Source: Cladorhizidae sp. MBARI D1340-BT2
Taxonomy: Eukaryota; Porifera; Demospongiae; Poecilosclerida; Cladorhizidae
Assembly (NCBI GenBank): GCA_028752905.1
Contig: JAQNBH010000007.1
Coordinates: 40,651,872 to 40,715,871, forward strand
DNA length: 64,000 nucleotides
Direction of reading: 5' to 3'
The translations under genes and the position numbers were made by a program. Positions 12,301 through 24,634 of this stretch are shown here, piece after piece. How positions within the stretch are numbered: position 1 is the first letter of the stretch; each line of letters opens with the position of its first letter. The notes under the pieces were generated by a model. It made no database searches. It was not told the origin of the DNA and worked only from the letters and a program-made list of their open reading frames with translations.

Positions 12301-13986
12301 GAGCTAGGTTTTTCTTTCCTATCCTCTGGGGATTCGATTTCTTTAGCTGTCTGTCATTGGGAGTTTTCTTGAGAGTTATTGTTGGTAGCTTGTGTTGCTT
12401 TCATGTCATAACAGAGTTTGACCACCTCTCAACACTCAGACTGGTTTCTTGGTTTAAGTTGCTATGTTTCCTTTACAAGAATTTGTGCAAGTTGACCGTA
12501 TCCCTATACTCCGGGGCACTTCCCGTCACTCTTTGGCTCTTTACTAAAGGAGCATTGTTGGGTCAGTAATCTTTTTCTGGGGCTCTGCAAAAATATCAAG
12601 TCAATCATACTGCTGAGTTGGTGCTTGCTGATTACAATCAGTTTCTAGTTTCTTGGAAGGGTCGTTTTGTTGCCACTTGTATTGTAGAATAAGACCAAGT
12701 GCAGCTATACTTATGGTATCGATGAAGTTTAACCTCTTATCGAGCACACATAATTAGGAGGTTCATGGTTCCTGCACAATTTACTGTATAAACTATATTA
12801 TATATATTGTGTGTGGTCTCTTTTGATGTTATTAGGCACTATAAGGTGACTAAGCATTGGTGCAGAAAATCTTCTTTTTTTTCCTGTCGCAAGAAAATTG
12901 ATTTTCAGTGCACACGCTTGCCTCTTCATCACATTTTAGTTTCCAAGGAACACATTTGTTTTGTAGACCAAGATATTAACACTGGATTGAGATCTATTAC
13001 ATGCACGCCAGTACTGCTTGCAAGTTAGAGTGTGCTCTCGATTGCAACATGTCTTTGAAGAGTGCCTGCAGCTAGCAGCGCTTGAAATTCAATTCTAATT
13101 AAGGATACATATGTCAATTCTACTTTTAATGTGTAAACAAGGAAAAAAGAAAAATGGTGCATCCTGAAACCACAGCACAAGAGAATAAGAACACCCTATA
13201 GATCTTCTGAATTGTGTCTTTATGGTTAAATTGACTATTGACTTTTCAATATGCCATATTTAGCGAATGATTACTTTGAGTACAAAACTTACAGATTTCA
13301 TAACAAAGCATAATATTATACTAAATGAGGGCAAACAACAGGAGAGCATAGAATATTGATCTGGAGCTGTGGTGACTGGCTTGGATTAAATATATACTTC
13401 TACGTATACCCGGCTGCTGTGTTGCAGCCCACTGCCTCCTCCAGTCATTAGCTAGCTGGTTCTCAACAAATTCTTGCAAAAATAGTATGAATTATAAAGA
13501 TATAAACATAGTTTGCTAATCGATATCTTTATCATTGGAGTCACAGAAAATGTTGCTAGATTTGTCCAACTTTGTAGAATGGAGGCACTTCCTAGTCTGC
13601 ATCTGTCGACACTTCTGCAATACATATCCATGTATGTACAATGCAAACACAAACTACAAAGATAATTTAAGAGAAAATATCAGTTAATTAAAACTTCAGC
13701 AATGTAAAAGACTATTCCAGAGCAAATACGAATAATCACTATTATTTTTATAGAAATACACTACTGTTATAATGTGGACTATCAACACAAAATATGCATA
13801 GGAGATTTTAGTGAAGTGAAGTGATGATTTATGACTTCCAATATATATTACATTTCTGTTTGTTTGTATTACAGAGCCTTCCAATAATTTCTGTTTTATT
13901 GTTATCAATATTCATAGGACACTAAAAGTGATGCATTGATATTTTAGTTTTATTCCAGTCTGTACCCAATCTTTACTGTACTTCAG
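12301..13986. other. Non-coding, no gene recognised
   Basis: No exon with convincing splice sites was found until the acceptor at 13981-13986. The start of gene X probably lies here or further upstream but was not identified. Confidence 0.4.
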
Positions 13987-16900
13987 GACGGGAATTGTTT
14001 ACTCATATGCAATACTTACGAGAACAATCTTTTATTTTGGCTTGAGGTGGCAGAAAGTAAAGCAGATCTTCACAAAGTGTTGCAGAAGGATATTGTTGAG
14101 AATTATGATGAGCTGAGATCGTGGATACAAAAGGTGACTGGCTATCAAATAAATCTTTATATATCCATTTAACAACTAAAGATATAATATTTCTTATAGT
14201 TAGGTGTCAATTATTTCTTTTAATTTTAATATGCAGCAAATGTAAATAAATAAAAGGTAAGATGCATCATATGTATTTACTGGAATAAAGATGTATTGAC
14301 TAGAGAAAGTTCTAAAATCAAATGCTTATTTTAACTAATGCTATATGTGAACTGCTATTTTTCTAGGTATAAACAAACTAATTCCCAATGTCATCATGAT
14401 AAAATCTTCACCCTAAATGGACCCATATTATTAGGCACTTGATTTATAATGATAAAAGCATTTCATGTATCTAGGATATTACCATGTAAGTAATTGGACT
14501 GGACATTTTTTCTATTGAGATTATTTTAATTTTAATTGATCTGCAGGAATTCGATGAAATATCAGGACGGATTCATGAATTCTCCCCTCATTTCCTTAAA
14601 AAAATTCTAAATGTGATGTACCTTGCTCTCGATGTTGAACATTATCACGTGTTGAAGGTAATGTTTATAATTTAATTTTGATTGTAATTAAAAAAATTTA
14701 GCTAATTTTTCATGTTAATGATTTCTCACAATAATTATAAAGTTTACTCCTAAATGTGTGTTGATTAATGAGGCATAAAAATGCATAGCATTAATTTCCT
14801 GCGGTATGAAACAGGATGTCCAAATGAAAATACCTTCCATGAAGAAGAGATATAAACAAGAGATGTCTAGAATGAGAACCAGTTAGGATAAACGAAGACA
14901 ATGACTACTTATAAGCTTACAGGTTTTCTTTGTCTACATATTTTTATTTCTAATTTTAGTACTTAACAATTGTTCGACTGCAATGTAGAGAATTTTTTTA
15001 AATTATAGCCAAGTCAATCTCTGCAAGGACAATATTCCAGTGAATCTATTTAGCCTAACTGACTCACTCAAGTCTCCATAACTGGCTAATTTTAAAAGCA
15101 ATAACAGGATATGTGATTATATTATATTGTCATGGAGTATTCTAGGTGACAAAAATTTGGCACAGTTCAGGTCAATAGACTAACCACAACAGCCACCCTT
15201 CGAATAACCACAGCATACCCTACCTAATAGCCATTTATTTTTCCCCAAAAATAATATTGGTAGAAAATCTTTATGCTGTGTTTTTAAAGTCTTGTGTCTC
15301 TGCATCTTGAACCTGTAATAAAATATGAGAAGGAAAACATTTGCTCGTGAATTTTCATGTCCAAAGAGAAGCCAAATTCTTTAATAATGTCAATAATATT
15401 TTTCACAATTCTTCCCTCTCTGTTTCAAAATATCTACAAATGCTGCCACCCTACAGTATGACTAACTGGAATGGGCTAAGAGTTCCCTTTTATAGGTTCC
15501 CAGACTACACCACAGAAATAACCATAACAGACATGAATGGGCTAGCCAGTTTAGTGTGAGCATTATCTTGCAAGGCCAATCTCGTGAGTCAGCTGTTCAT
15601 GTTTCATCCTGTCCAGATAGACTACATGGTGGTGGTCTGCCTGCACAACAAGCAGCACTTCTGGGATGTAGATGCAGAATTAGTTCACCCTATCACCTAC
15701 TTCTTCTGGACAGTGCCATACCATATCTCTTTCAGTAGTAGCTTTCTGGAGTAGTAGGACATGGAGTGTTCCTCTCCTGCATCATACACCTTGCTCAACA
15801 CTGCTCATCTGTCTGGACAATGAATTGTTTGTCAAAGTTCGGGCTCCATGGCACCCAATATGATGCCAATTCTCTCTTTAGCATTTCAAATGCTGTCTGA
15901 TGGTTTTCATGTTGAGGCAATTTTTTTTCATCTGGGCTGTCAATAATGCTGTTATGGTGAATAAGAATGGAATAAATCGGCTGGGTAACTCCAGGAACAA
16001 TCACACATCCTTCTTTCTTCTCACAGTATCGAAGTTCTCCAATGCTCCAACTTTTTCTTCCTTTGGTATGCCTTTGCTTTGTCCCAGAGATGCACTGCCT
16101 CTGTCCCAGTTGGTGCCTTCCTTAGTTTTCCAGGACTGTTTCAGATGTTGTATGTGGTCAGTCTATGAGTCCCTGAACACTATGAGGTCATCCAGTGCAC
16201 ACAGAGAATGTCATCACTTCTTTCTGTAGTTCATTAATCAGACTCAAAAAGACTGTAATTTCCTCCCCTAGGCCAAATAGCATCACTTTCAACTGCTATT
16301 TGTCATGAAGGTTGTCTTCTACTTGGATGTCTCCTCAACTTACACCTACCAGTATCCACTTGGTGAAGTCTAAAATTGTACTCTTCCAGACCATCTATGA
16401 AATAATCTACTATCGTACAGAAACATATCTGCCACAGATATGTTTGTGGCAGATATGTTTCTGTACGATAGTAGATTAGTTCAACTCTGTTAGGATGATG
16501 TGGAATGTCTAAACACCTGTCGTTTGCTTAATGACACCTCCCTGCAATAACTGGGTCTCAGATTGCACCACTGCATGCCTTGTATAAGTCAGCTAATGAG
16601 GGGTCTCGTTTAATGGGGGGTAACATCCTCTGTCTCTATTTTGATGCAAGCCCTGTCAGTTTGTTGTTTTTACACTGAACACTTGGTTGTAATCTGCCAG
16701 CACTCTCTCCCTTCTATACCTTGCTCAACTCAGATTTGTCTTTGGTTGTTTCTGCCTGGAGATGCCTTTTGACTCTTGTATTTCTACTCTGTTTCTTTTA
16801 CCCCATGAGAGCCAGTTATGTACACTGCATGGAGTCTACTATATACTTCAAACAACCTTTCCCTGGCAGTTAGGTCATACCACTTCACCTGGTCTTTCTT

Positions 16901-18600
16901 TGCCTTCACCTCTTCTCTGTCATGATCTTCAAAGTGGTTCGATTCTGCACCTTTTGTAGGAATAATAGCAAGCTTTTTGGCAGCATCTCCTTCTGCTCCC
17001 AGATTTCCCTCAAGATGTCAAGTGGTCCAAATAGTTGGCATCCATCCATGGAGTAACTTGAAAGATGAAATCCTGTACTTTCCTGTCACACCTCCATGTA
17101 GGCAAACATGAGGTATAGGATGGTTTTGTCCATTGGTTGTCAAACTTGGATACCAACAGCCCATCCATTTGCAGTTTGTAGGGCACGGTCTTCATTCCCT
17201 TTACTCCAATCCAGTCAAAATAGTTAACCCATCCAATGGCTCATGAAGTTATCTCCACAATCTGTCAAAACTTCCTCTGAGATCTCGAACAAGGCAAATA
17301 GTGATGTTAGAGTGTCTGCTATATACAGTAGCACTTTCGGTTGTCACCAATCTTCCACACATCTTGTCTCCTGTAGATGAGTACATTCGCCATCAGATAC
17401 TCACTGTCAGAGTCTTCTGCATGCCTGGCTATATGTGTATACGTATAAGTGTCATGAAGTTGTATTAAGATATTATAATACAGCAAAGTTTCTTGAGTGA
17501 TGTTGGTTCAGTCGATATTCAATGGATACAAGCCCCCTTCCAAGCTTAAACTACATTTTATTTGGGATGTGGGTTTAAAAGCTCCAATCTCTATCCAGCT
17601 TGGGAATAGTGCTTTACTTTAGCTTGGAAAAATGTGTTGCATTAATTTCTAGTTTATAATCACATATGGGAGTATTTCAGCTTTTTAACTCTGTTGCCAA
17701 ATTCCCACAAGGTAATTTTACAGTTAATCTTTCAAGAATCCCACACAAGAACTCCCAAATATATTATATTAGCAAAACATGTATGCTGTACTCACTTACT
17801 CAAAACATATGATAAACACCCTTCTCATTTCCTAGATATTATTTTTATTATTTTAATTAATGTTCATTTGTTTTTTATTTGGTATAGGTCAAATATATCT
17901 AAGACATGGTAGTATAGATGTTATTATAAAGTGGATTATTGCTAGCAAAAGAAGCATACAAGGATAAAGAGGTACATACATGCCTTAAAGTGGAGAATAA
18001 GTTGCTCAAAAATCTCCTGGGCTATTCAAACAGTTGATACAAAAACATTTCAGACATCCACATTTTACATCCACTAACAAGCACTTATTGGTGAGGATAT
18101 TGTGTAAACCAAGAATAATTGTTTCTGCAGATTCCATTCAAGGAATACTGTAATCAGTAGTTGCATTGTATATTATTTTGTTGCAAGTAAGTTTGTATTT
18201 TTAGCACAGAATCTGGTTTCTGAATATCATATTGTTATTTGGCATAAACTCTATATTATGAATAAGTTGATTTTAATCATTTTGTTGGCTATATTTTACT
18301 TGAGTCATGAATATTTGCACATGTAGGAATTCATTGAAAGGGGTTTGAGCAAAGTTCCACTGATTAATTGTGCTAATTTTTCGGATTTAAGGTAACAATT
18401 TTTTTATCTCCAACCCACCTACCCCTGCATCTAACCCAACACAGATACACCTCCCTTCTCATACATATATATAACAATCTTTACTGCTTTTACGAAATAG
18501 ATCCAACAAAACACATTTACGAGAATTGGTGGAATATATACTTGAAGAAATAATTACACACAATGCAAAGAAATTTACTCCCAATTTTAAAGCTCATTGA
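13987..18600 (+). CDS. Gene X, RGS-like helical protein (exons), copy A
   Basis: Four exons with agreeing splice phases: 13987-14133 (49 codons), 14547-14657 (37 codons), 18327-18391 (ends phase 2) and 18501-18600 (starts phase 2, stops TGA 18598-18600). Acceptors are TACTTCAG, ATCTGCAG, CATGTAG and GAAATAG; donors are GTGACT, GTAATG and GTAACA. The product is helical and charged. Exon 1 contains ENNLLFWLEV, very like the ENLLFWLE helix of RGS domains (GTPase-activating regulators of G proteins), but I cannot confirm the rest of an RGS fold. First exons were not found. The 3.7-kb third intron holds gypsy relic B. The reading is inferred from splice logic. Confidence 0.58.
15590..17200 (-). 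mobile_element. Degenerate gypsy RT/RNase H relic B, copy A
   Basis: On the - strand at 16004-15795 the frame reads HQTAFEMLKRELASYW and then FDKQFIVQTDEQC. This is the reverse transcriptase to RNase H junction of Ty3/gypsy pol (FIVQTD being the first RNase H aspartate). Flanking frames look like other pol remains but are broken. It lies inside the third intron of gene X. A 32-bp perfect hairpin interrupts it. No LTRs seen. Confidence 0.62.
16404..16477. repeat. Perfect 32-bp inverted repeat, copy A
   Basis: The left arm 16404-16435 and right arm 16446-16477 are exact reverse complements (starting AATCTACTATCGTACAG), separated by a 10-base loop. It lies inside relic B. It could be a foldback insertion or a local inverted duplication. 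Confidence 0.95.
17201..18326. other. Intron of gene X, nothing recognised
   Basis: AT-rich remainder of the intron between the second and third recognised exons of gene X. No coding or repeat family was identified. Confidence 0.4.
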
Positions 18601-18705
18601 CAAGTGCTATTTATTTGAGCATTCTATTTTAACAAGAGCAAAGAATACACTATTTTGTATCGCTAAATCAAGTTTACATGATGATCTGAACTTGTTCTCC
18701 ATCAA

Positions 18706-19516
18706 ATGACAGTGACTGAAGAAAATAAAGCAAAATTTGAATTTTGTGTTCGAAATATTGAAGAAGAGTGTTACCAATTTGAAAAACCATATGCAAAAAC
18801 AGCTCGAAAACGAAATCAACACATTGTGGAAAGTTCAGGTATGTTAAACAAATGTTTGTTTTTTATATCTTATTAATTTATTGAACACTCAGGAATACTA
18901 TCAGAAATACTGGTGTTGTTGAGAATGGAGGAAATGGGCCCTTTGTAGCTGAATAGTGAATGCTTTAAGATCATCATTTCAGTATTATACAAGAATGTTG
19001 AGATCCAAGAAAGGTATATAGCTAGATATGACCATGGCACTTTTGCAGCATCGATGTAACTATTTCTTCTTTAGGTTCCTGAACCATCTAAAGCATTCAT
19101 CTGATCCAGATTATGGCCATCAAGTTAGGAAGTTATTTTCTCTGATATTTTCTGGCTCTGCTGATCACAGATTTACATTGGCAGTCAAGGAGAAGTACAT
19201 GCTATTTATGCTTCGCAGGGTATTTAGGTATTTATTAGTATTTGTCATTGTGTAAGTTTTAATTTGTTATTTTGATCAGTTGTCAAGATACAACATTGAA
19301 AATTGAAGCTGAATTTACGTCAGCTATCCCAGCATATATGAATTTGTAGATTAATTAATATAAATGTTACAACTATTAATTACCTTAATATTGTAGGTCA
19401 ATTCCCTTGGGCTAGCAATTCAAGTTGTAGTGATAAAGCATTTCAGTTCAATGAGAGAAGACTCAATGTTCAATGTAATGTTCTATGGTTGCTTTTACAG
19501 TTTCTCTGTTATATAA
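18706..19516 (+). CDS. Gene Y, unrecognised helical protein, copy A
   Basis: Four exons joined by agreeing phases: 18706-18838 (from an ATG, ends phase 1), 18983-19013 (31-base microexon, phase 1 to 2), 19075-19219 (ends phase 0) and 19397-19516 (stop TAA 19514-19516). Acceptors are ATTTCAG, TTCTTTAG and ATTGTAG; donors are GTATGT, GTATAT and GTATTT. The protein of about 149 residues is helical: an acidic/basic start (TVTEENKAKFEFCVRNIEEE), then KLFSLIFSGSADHRF, and a hydrophobic end. I recognise no domain. It may be the 3' part of gene X, but the stop at 18598 and mismatched phases argue against it. The ATG may not be the true start. Confidence 0.5.
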
Positions 19517-20699
19517 CCGCTGACTGCATACTCTTTGGCTAATATTTAGACAAATCCAGCAGCAGCTGCTATTAGTACACCGCACGAGCAAGATAAATTA
19601 TGAATTACATTTTTTAGCACATGGGAGGGGGGGTGTTTATTGTTTACAAGTGTGTTTATAGTATTTACCTTTATTCAAGTATTTTGCTCAATGGGAAATG
19701 GAATAATGGTGAATCGGGAAACTGGCTAGTTTTTCCAATTCATTGGACAGGTTGGAGACTTTTGATGGTTGAATGGACATGTTTTATTACATTATGTATG
19801 GGGAAAGCTAGAAACAAACATAGATGGTGCTAAATAAAATTAGTTCTGGCGTGAAGTTGACCTTTTACCTTAATTATGTTTGGGGTTTAGATAAACATTT
19901 GGTCATGCAAGACTAGTTATTGCACTGTACAGCATTGGAGAGTTGGGAGTCTCTTCTGGTAGCAAAAGTATGGTGAACGGACATAGTAGATGCAAGTCAT
20001 GTGTGTGGGGAAAGGTAGATAGATATATGTCATAATATGTTTAAAAGATCTTGAATATGAAAAAAATCAAAGTTTTTACTTCTTTTGTGATGGATTCAAA
20101 AGTAGCTCCAAGCATTTGTAGGGGGGAAAACAAATAAATTGATTGCTACAACTATCCCATAATAAGATCTTGAAGGCAAATTAATATGGTTCTGGGGTGT
20201 TCAGAGTTTACTGCCTTTGCAAAGGATTGAGGTTTTGGGGTCAAAACTAGCTGAGTATACTATTTATAAAATACACAAAGAAGCTGAGTTGTAAACATAT
20301 TTTATCTGCCATTTAAAACATGGTAAAAGAGATAAGGGATTGCTACCTGCATTCCTTATCTATTATTTAAAATGAGAAATACTCGTAGGTATATGAGTGG
20401 CATCCACCAGCCATTGAATGACAACTGCAGGGAAGAGCAGTTCAATGTTAAGTTTCAACTATCGAGGTGCTCAAGTTAAATCTTGGCAATTTGTAACATG
20501 AAATAAAATTCAATCAGCAGCATTCTACTACCTTCAACTCACTCACAAAATGATTTAACTTATTGTATGCACAGCCCAACTATGATGTATTTTAAACTGT
20601 ATATTAAAAAAACATCTCTGGCACATACTTGTTTCTGTAATAGCAAACACTGCAAATATGTTATAATCATATTCATTTGTCCAATGTCTTTATATATAG
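19517..20699. other. 5' spacer of EGF unit 1
   Basis: AT-rich DNA repeated almost exactly at 25681-26702 (unit 2, missing an internal ~180-base piece) and 58174-59355 (copy B). Unit similarity begins inside the last exon of gene Y, near 19480. No coding exon is supported. Confidence 0.6.
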
Positions 20700-20846
20700 C
20701 ACTTTGTAAAAAAAAGTGTCAAGATGATCCCTTAACCGATGCTGGATGCAAAGAGTGTCTTCCAGGTTATAAAAAACCAACATGCTGTGAATGCATCTTT
20801 GAAGAAGGTGGTGAAGCATTTTATAACAACAGTGGAGAATGTGATA
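20700..20846 (+). CDS. Type A cysteine-rich EGF-like exon, unit 1
   Basis: A 147-base symmetric phase 1-1 exon (acceptor TATATATAG, donor GTAAGT). It encodes CKKKCQDDP, GCKECLPGYKKPTCCEC and a final GEC: eight cysteines in an EGF-like arrangement with a GY turn. Such small disulphide modules are extracellular and usually occur in tandem arrays. It is followed after a 126-base intron by the type B exon in the same phase. No signal peptide is in view. Confidence 0.75.
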
Positions 20847-20972
20847 GTAAGTATGACTGCAAGTTGGCAGTTTATTATAGCATTATATCCATGTGCTACT
20901 ACATATATTCATTATTTATATGGCTGCTCATTGCACTGATGAATTGTATATTCCTTGCCAATAATTTCACAG

Positions 20973-21107
20973 AGATATGCAAGGAGAATGCCAATAGCAC
21001 GGACTGCGATTCTACCCAAGGCTGTTCTCTGTGCAATGGTGGCTTTTTGCCTCCTAACTGCTGTGATTGTCCTGAGGATCAAATAATTGTCAATGACATA
21101 TGTAAAG
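20973..21107 (+). CDS. Type B EGF-like exon, unit 1
   Basis: A 135-base symmetric phase 1-1 exon between acceptor ATTTCACAG and donor GTATGC. It reads EICKENANSTDC, GCSLCNGGFLPPNCCDCPED and ends DICK, with eight cysteines. It is the same module family as type A and type C. It contains the sequon N-S-T. It pairs with the type A exon just upstream. Confidence 0.78.
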
Positions 21108-22465
21108 GTATGCAGGATTTTTCGTGCAATATATATCGTATAATGTGGATGTCCTCTCTAAGTCACATACCATAGAGCCTTGTCGGTATTGGTGTATTAT
21201 TTCAATTACCAGCCAATCAGAATACAGTTACACTTTTTTCACCAATGGCAGTGTAAAAAGAAGAATTGCACTCTAATTTGACAGTGTTAATCATTATTTG
21301 GCGAAGTAGGCTACCTGAGGATTTTTACCCATTCTTGACGTGTTTGAAAAAGACTCTTCTGGGTCTATAATACACAGTGAGCCACATCTACTTCAAGAGC
21401 TGGTAAAATATGGTATTAACATGTGATAGCTTAGAGTTTGTAGTAAGATTGGGTATTAAATACTATGAGTGAGTAATATAGTGTGAATGGCAAAACAATT
21501 ATATGATGTGAAGCTGAGTGCAGTTGCTGCCTGCTCTACACTACTAGTGGTATATGTACCAAATTTCACTAAATATCATACTCTTTACATATACTTACAG
21601 TTGTTGTTCAATCATATTAGCTGAAATTGATGGATAGTTAATGGGTAGGAGAGCGGGATGGGGTGGCAGGGGAAGGGAAAGTGGTAAAGGAAAGATCAAG
21701 GCAATATGTACAAGTATGTAGAAATTTCATAGAAGATTTTTGTAGAATAGTGTTGTTCTGTTGAAAATTATAACTGTCCTGTTAGGTTTGCATGATAATA
21801 TTTTATATATAATGTACCCTATACCTGGGTGTTTTTTTTTAGAACAATTGTTTGGGATTTTGCGATGTCTAATCCATAAATACGACTGCAAACATGAAAC
21901 ACATGTGTGCTCTTAAACCACACACAGGAGGCCCATAGAAACTTCCCAGCTAACTTGTGAGAGTCTGTCTACTGTGGGCTTGCTTCTTTGTGGGACCAAG
22001 CCTAGACCAGTAGCAGGTGCTAGAGCTTACTAGCTGTCTTTAGGAAGGATTATTGCATTTTGATACTTAAGAGGCAGATAAGACTTACAGCTGCACTAAG
22101 GGACAGCTGCTATATTGTTTTAGTGCTGAAGACTTGAGTGTTAGTTGTTGGCTGATAAGTACTCTATTGCTAACAGGGTTTCCTTGGGCTGAAAGATTTT
22201 TTCAAAATACAAAGAATGAGAAAATCTATCCTATTATCGGCTGATTTTATACAACTTAGTTTCGACTCCAGAATGGGAGCAAGCTGTTTTTAAGTAGATT
22301 AACACTCCACCTAACTTCCCCTCTGTGAAGCAACTTCAGAGACATTGACACTTAAAATAGCTGCCACAACACTCATTTCTTGATTACAATCATGTTTAAT
22401 TCTACTATATACAGTAACAACTACTTAACATATCTAGAAATTTCACTTAATCAAGTAGTGTCTTA
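21108..22465. repeat. EGF-unit intron, repeat-bearing
   Basis: Begins with the intron segment that follows every EGF exon (CATAGAGCCTTG..., then TTGGTG ... TTTCACCAA around a CCAATCAG core). It continues with sequence (AGGAGGCCCATAG, GTGGGACCAAGC) that recurs at 27990, 32980 and 60205. The segment 22360-22465 matches the intron just upstream of the vWA exon (33410-33525), after which gypsy relic C begins instead. No exon found. Confidence 0.6.
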
Positions 22466-24440
22466 CCTTATCAAGAATATGATGAAGAAAGCGGTTGTTC
22501 ACCACTGAATGATTGCGTGGGCAAGTCCTATATTCCTGGTACCAATATGACCAGAGTATAAGGTTTTGTGTGGATTATGGGGAGTTTAATGCAATGACAA
22601 AAAAGGTATACCTCTGCTATGCATTCATGATAATTTAGACACCCTTGATCAGAGGAAATTTCAGAACACTTGACTTAGCATTTGTGTTCTGGCAAATCCA
22701 AATGCCCCCTGCAATCGGAAAAATCTGCTTTTGCTTCTCATTGTGGGCTGCATGAATTTGTTCACATTGCTTTTGGACATGCAGTTCTCCCACGATATTC
22801 CAAAGGTTAATTCAATTTATCTTGCTATGAATGGTCTTGTTCTATCTCTCTGGAAGACATCTTAGTAGTATGTTCTGAGACTTCTGAGGACCACGAATAG
22901 CTTAGCAAGGCTGCGATTAACTTGAAGCCGACGAAATGTTCCTTTGTGCAAGGAGAATTTGTCTACCTTGGTCGTATAACATCCAGAGAAGATGAGTGTC
23001 CAGATTCTGAAAAGACAACCAAGGTGTATGAGATTCCTCAGATGCTACTCATATGAGGCAGTTTCATGGTGGCATCCTATTATAGGAGATTCAATTCCAG
23101 GTTTGCTAATATTGCAGACCATCTCCATCAACTATTCAAGAAAGATGTAGAGTTTGAGAGGTAAGAGTAGTGTTAGACTTCTTTTGGTGCCCTTTGATCA
23201 CCGCCCAGTTGTAGGTGTATCCATGGTTAGGTACTGGTGAAGAGTTTGTCCTGGAGACTGATGCCTGGATAAGGAACTGTTGTAGGACAGAAGCTCCTGT
23301 AACATTGCTTCTTGTAACTTGCATGTCCATGAGAAAAACTATCTTCTATCACCAAACTGGAGAACATGGGTCCAATTTCGTCAATGAAACAATTCAGACC
23401 ATACTTATTGGGTCATCATACAACTGTTTTGACAGATCTTTCTGCATGTACATCATTATTGAATACTTCAAATCCATCTGCAAAGTGGGCCATGATTTTT
23501 CGAGGCTAAACCTCAAAATCAAGCGTAGATGTGGGATGAGCAATGTAAATGCATAATTATGTGCAGTGTATAAAACAAGGGCTATTTCATCATCTGTGAT
23601 TGTTTAAGCATTAGATGAGTTCAAGGAAACTGAACTAGAAGAGTACCAAGCCTAAGCTCCAGACTTGATCACCGTCATACAGATTGTGAAGGAAAGTATT
23701 GTTCCAGAGGATCAGGCACTTGATAAGCGATTAACTTTGGTCAATATGATTTTATCAGTTGTGTGTGAGCTACACTGGTGAGTTGAGGGTTGTGGTGCCT
23801 GCTGGATTGCATATTGACTTGATGAAGGAGATGCATTGTGGGAGTTTTCTGGACTCTTTGCCTGGCATAAAATGCATTGTACTTCGAGGAAGAGTTAGAG
23901 TTGGAGTGTATTATCAGGTGGGGATCTGGTTGGTCTGTAAGTCCATCGCTAGCTACAACAATACCGATAGGGGGACCATTTCACTGGATGGGCATAGATG
24001 TTCTCCAACTTTCTGTAACAGATACCTGTAACAAGTATGTAGTAGTATTCTCTAATTATTTCCTAAAATGGTTCGAAGCATTTGCTAGACCTGAGCAGTC
24101 TGCTGGAACAATTTCTAAACCGCAGGCAAAGAAGATCTTTTGTAGACACAGTTCCTCATAGGAACTGCTGTCCGACCAAGGTGCAAACTTCCTCAGTGAC
24201 CTGGTGCTGGAGCATTGCAAGTCCTTGCAGATCAAGAGAATGAACACATCAGTTATCACTCCCAAATAATGGGTTGGCAGGGAATGATTGACTGCAATGT
24301 TTTCCAAGGTTGCTGAGATCTCTGGTAAAGAATGGGATCATCACTAACCATTTTTTGGCTTATCATACCTCAGTTCATGGCCAAACCGGTAAAAGTCCAT
24401 TTATTTTGCTTTATGGGAGGAATGCTTGAATACCCACTTA
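22466..24440 (+). mobile_element. Degenerate Ty3/gypsy relic C, unit 1
   Basis: On the + strand and in normal gypsy order, with many stops and frameshifts. RT end: LKPTKCSFVQGEFVYLGR near 22930-22975, then YYRRFNSRFANIADHL near 23085-23120. RNase H start: EEFVLETDAW near 23238-23270. Integrase: FHWMGID near 23980-24000, LLSDQGANFLSDL near 24168-24205 and an eroded C-terminal part to about 24420. No LTRs were recognised. The same relic recurs in units 2 and 3, so it was amplified with the EGF units. Confidence 0.8.
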
Positions 24441-24505
24441 AGCTGTCTTGATATGACTTTTCATTGCACTGATGGATTGTGTGTAACTTGTTGCCAATTT
24501 CACAG

Positions 24506-24634
24506 AGATATGCCAGTCTAATACTAAAGGGAATTGTGGTTCCAATGGCTGTTTACAGTGCAATAATGGCTTTGCTCCCCCTGAATGCTGCAACTGTCCT
24601 GAGGGTCAAATAATTGTCAATGGCACATGTAAAG
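24506..24634 (+). CDS. Type C EGF-like exon
   Basis: A 129-base symmetric phase 1-1 exon between CAATTTCACAG and GTAAGC. It reads EICQSNTKGNCGSNGC, LQCNNGFAPPECCNCPEGQ and ends NGTCK. Eight cysteines; NGT is a glycosylation sequon. The frame is open and splice sites are consensus, so it is probably usable. Confidence 0.78.

Noticed and set aside
18501..18838. Genes X and Y as one continuous gene
   Set aside because: No donor before the stop at 18598 matches the phase of the next open segment; kept separate, though a missed exon cannot be excluded.
20739..20939. 66-codon frame overlapping the type A EGF exon (also 26742 and 59395)
   Set aside because: Out of frame with the cysteine module and runs into the intron; the phase 1 reading has splice sites and the EGF pattern.
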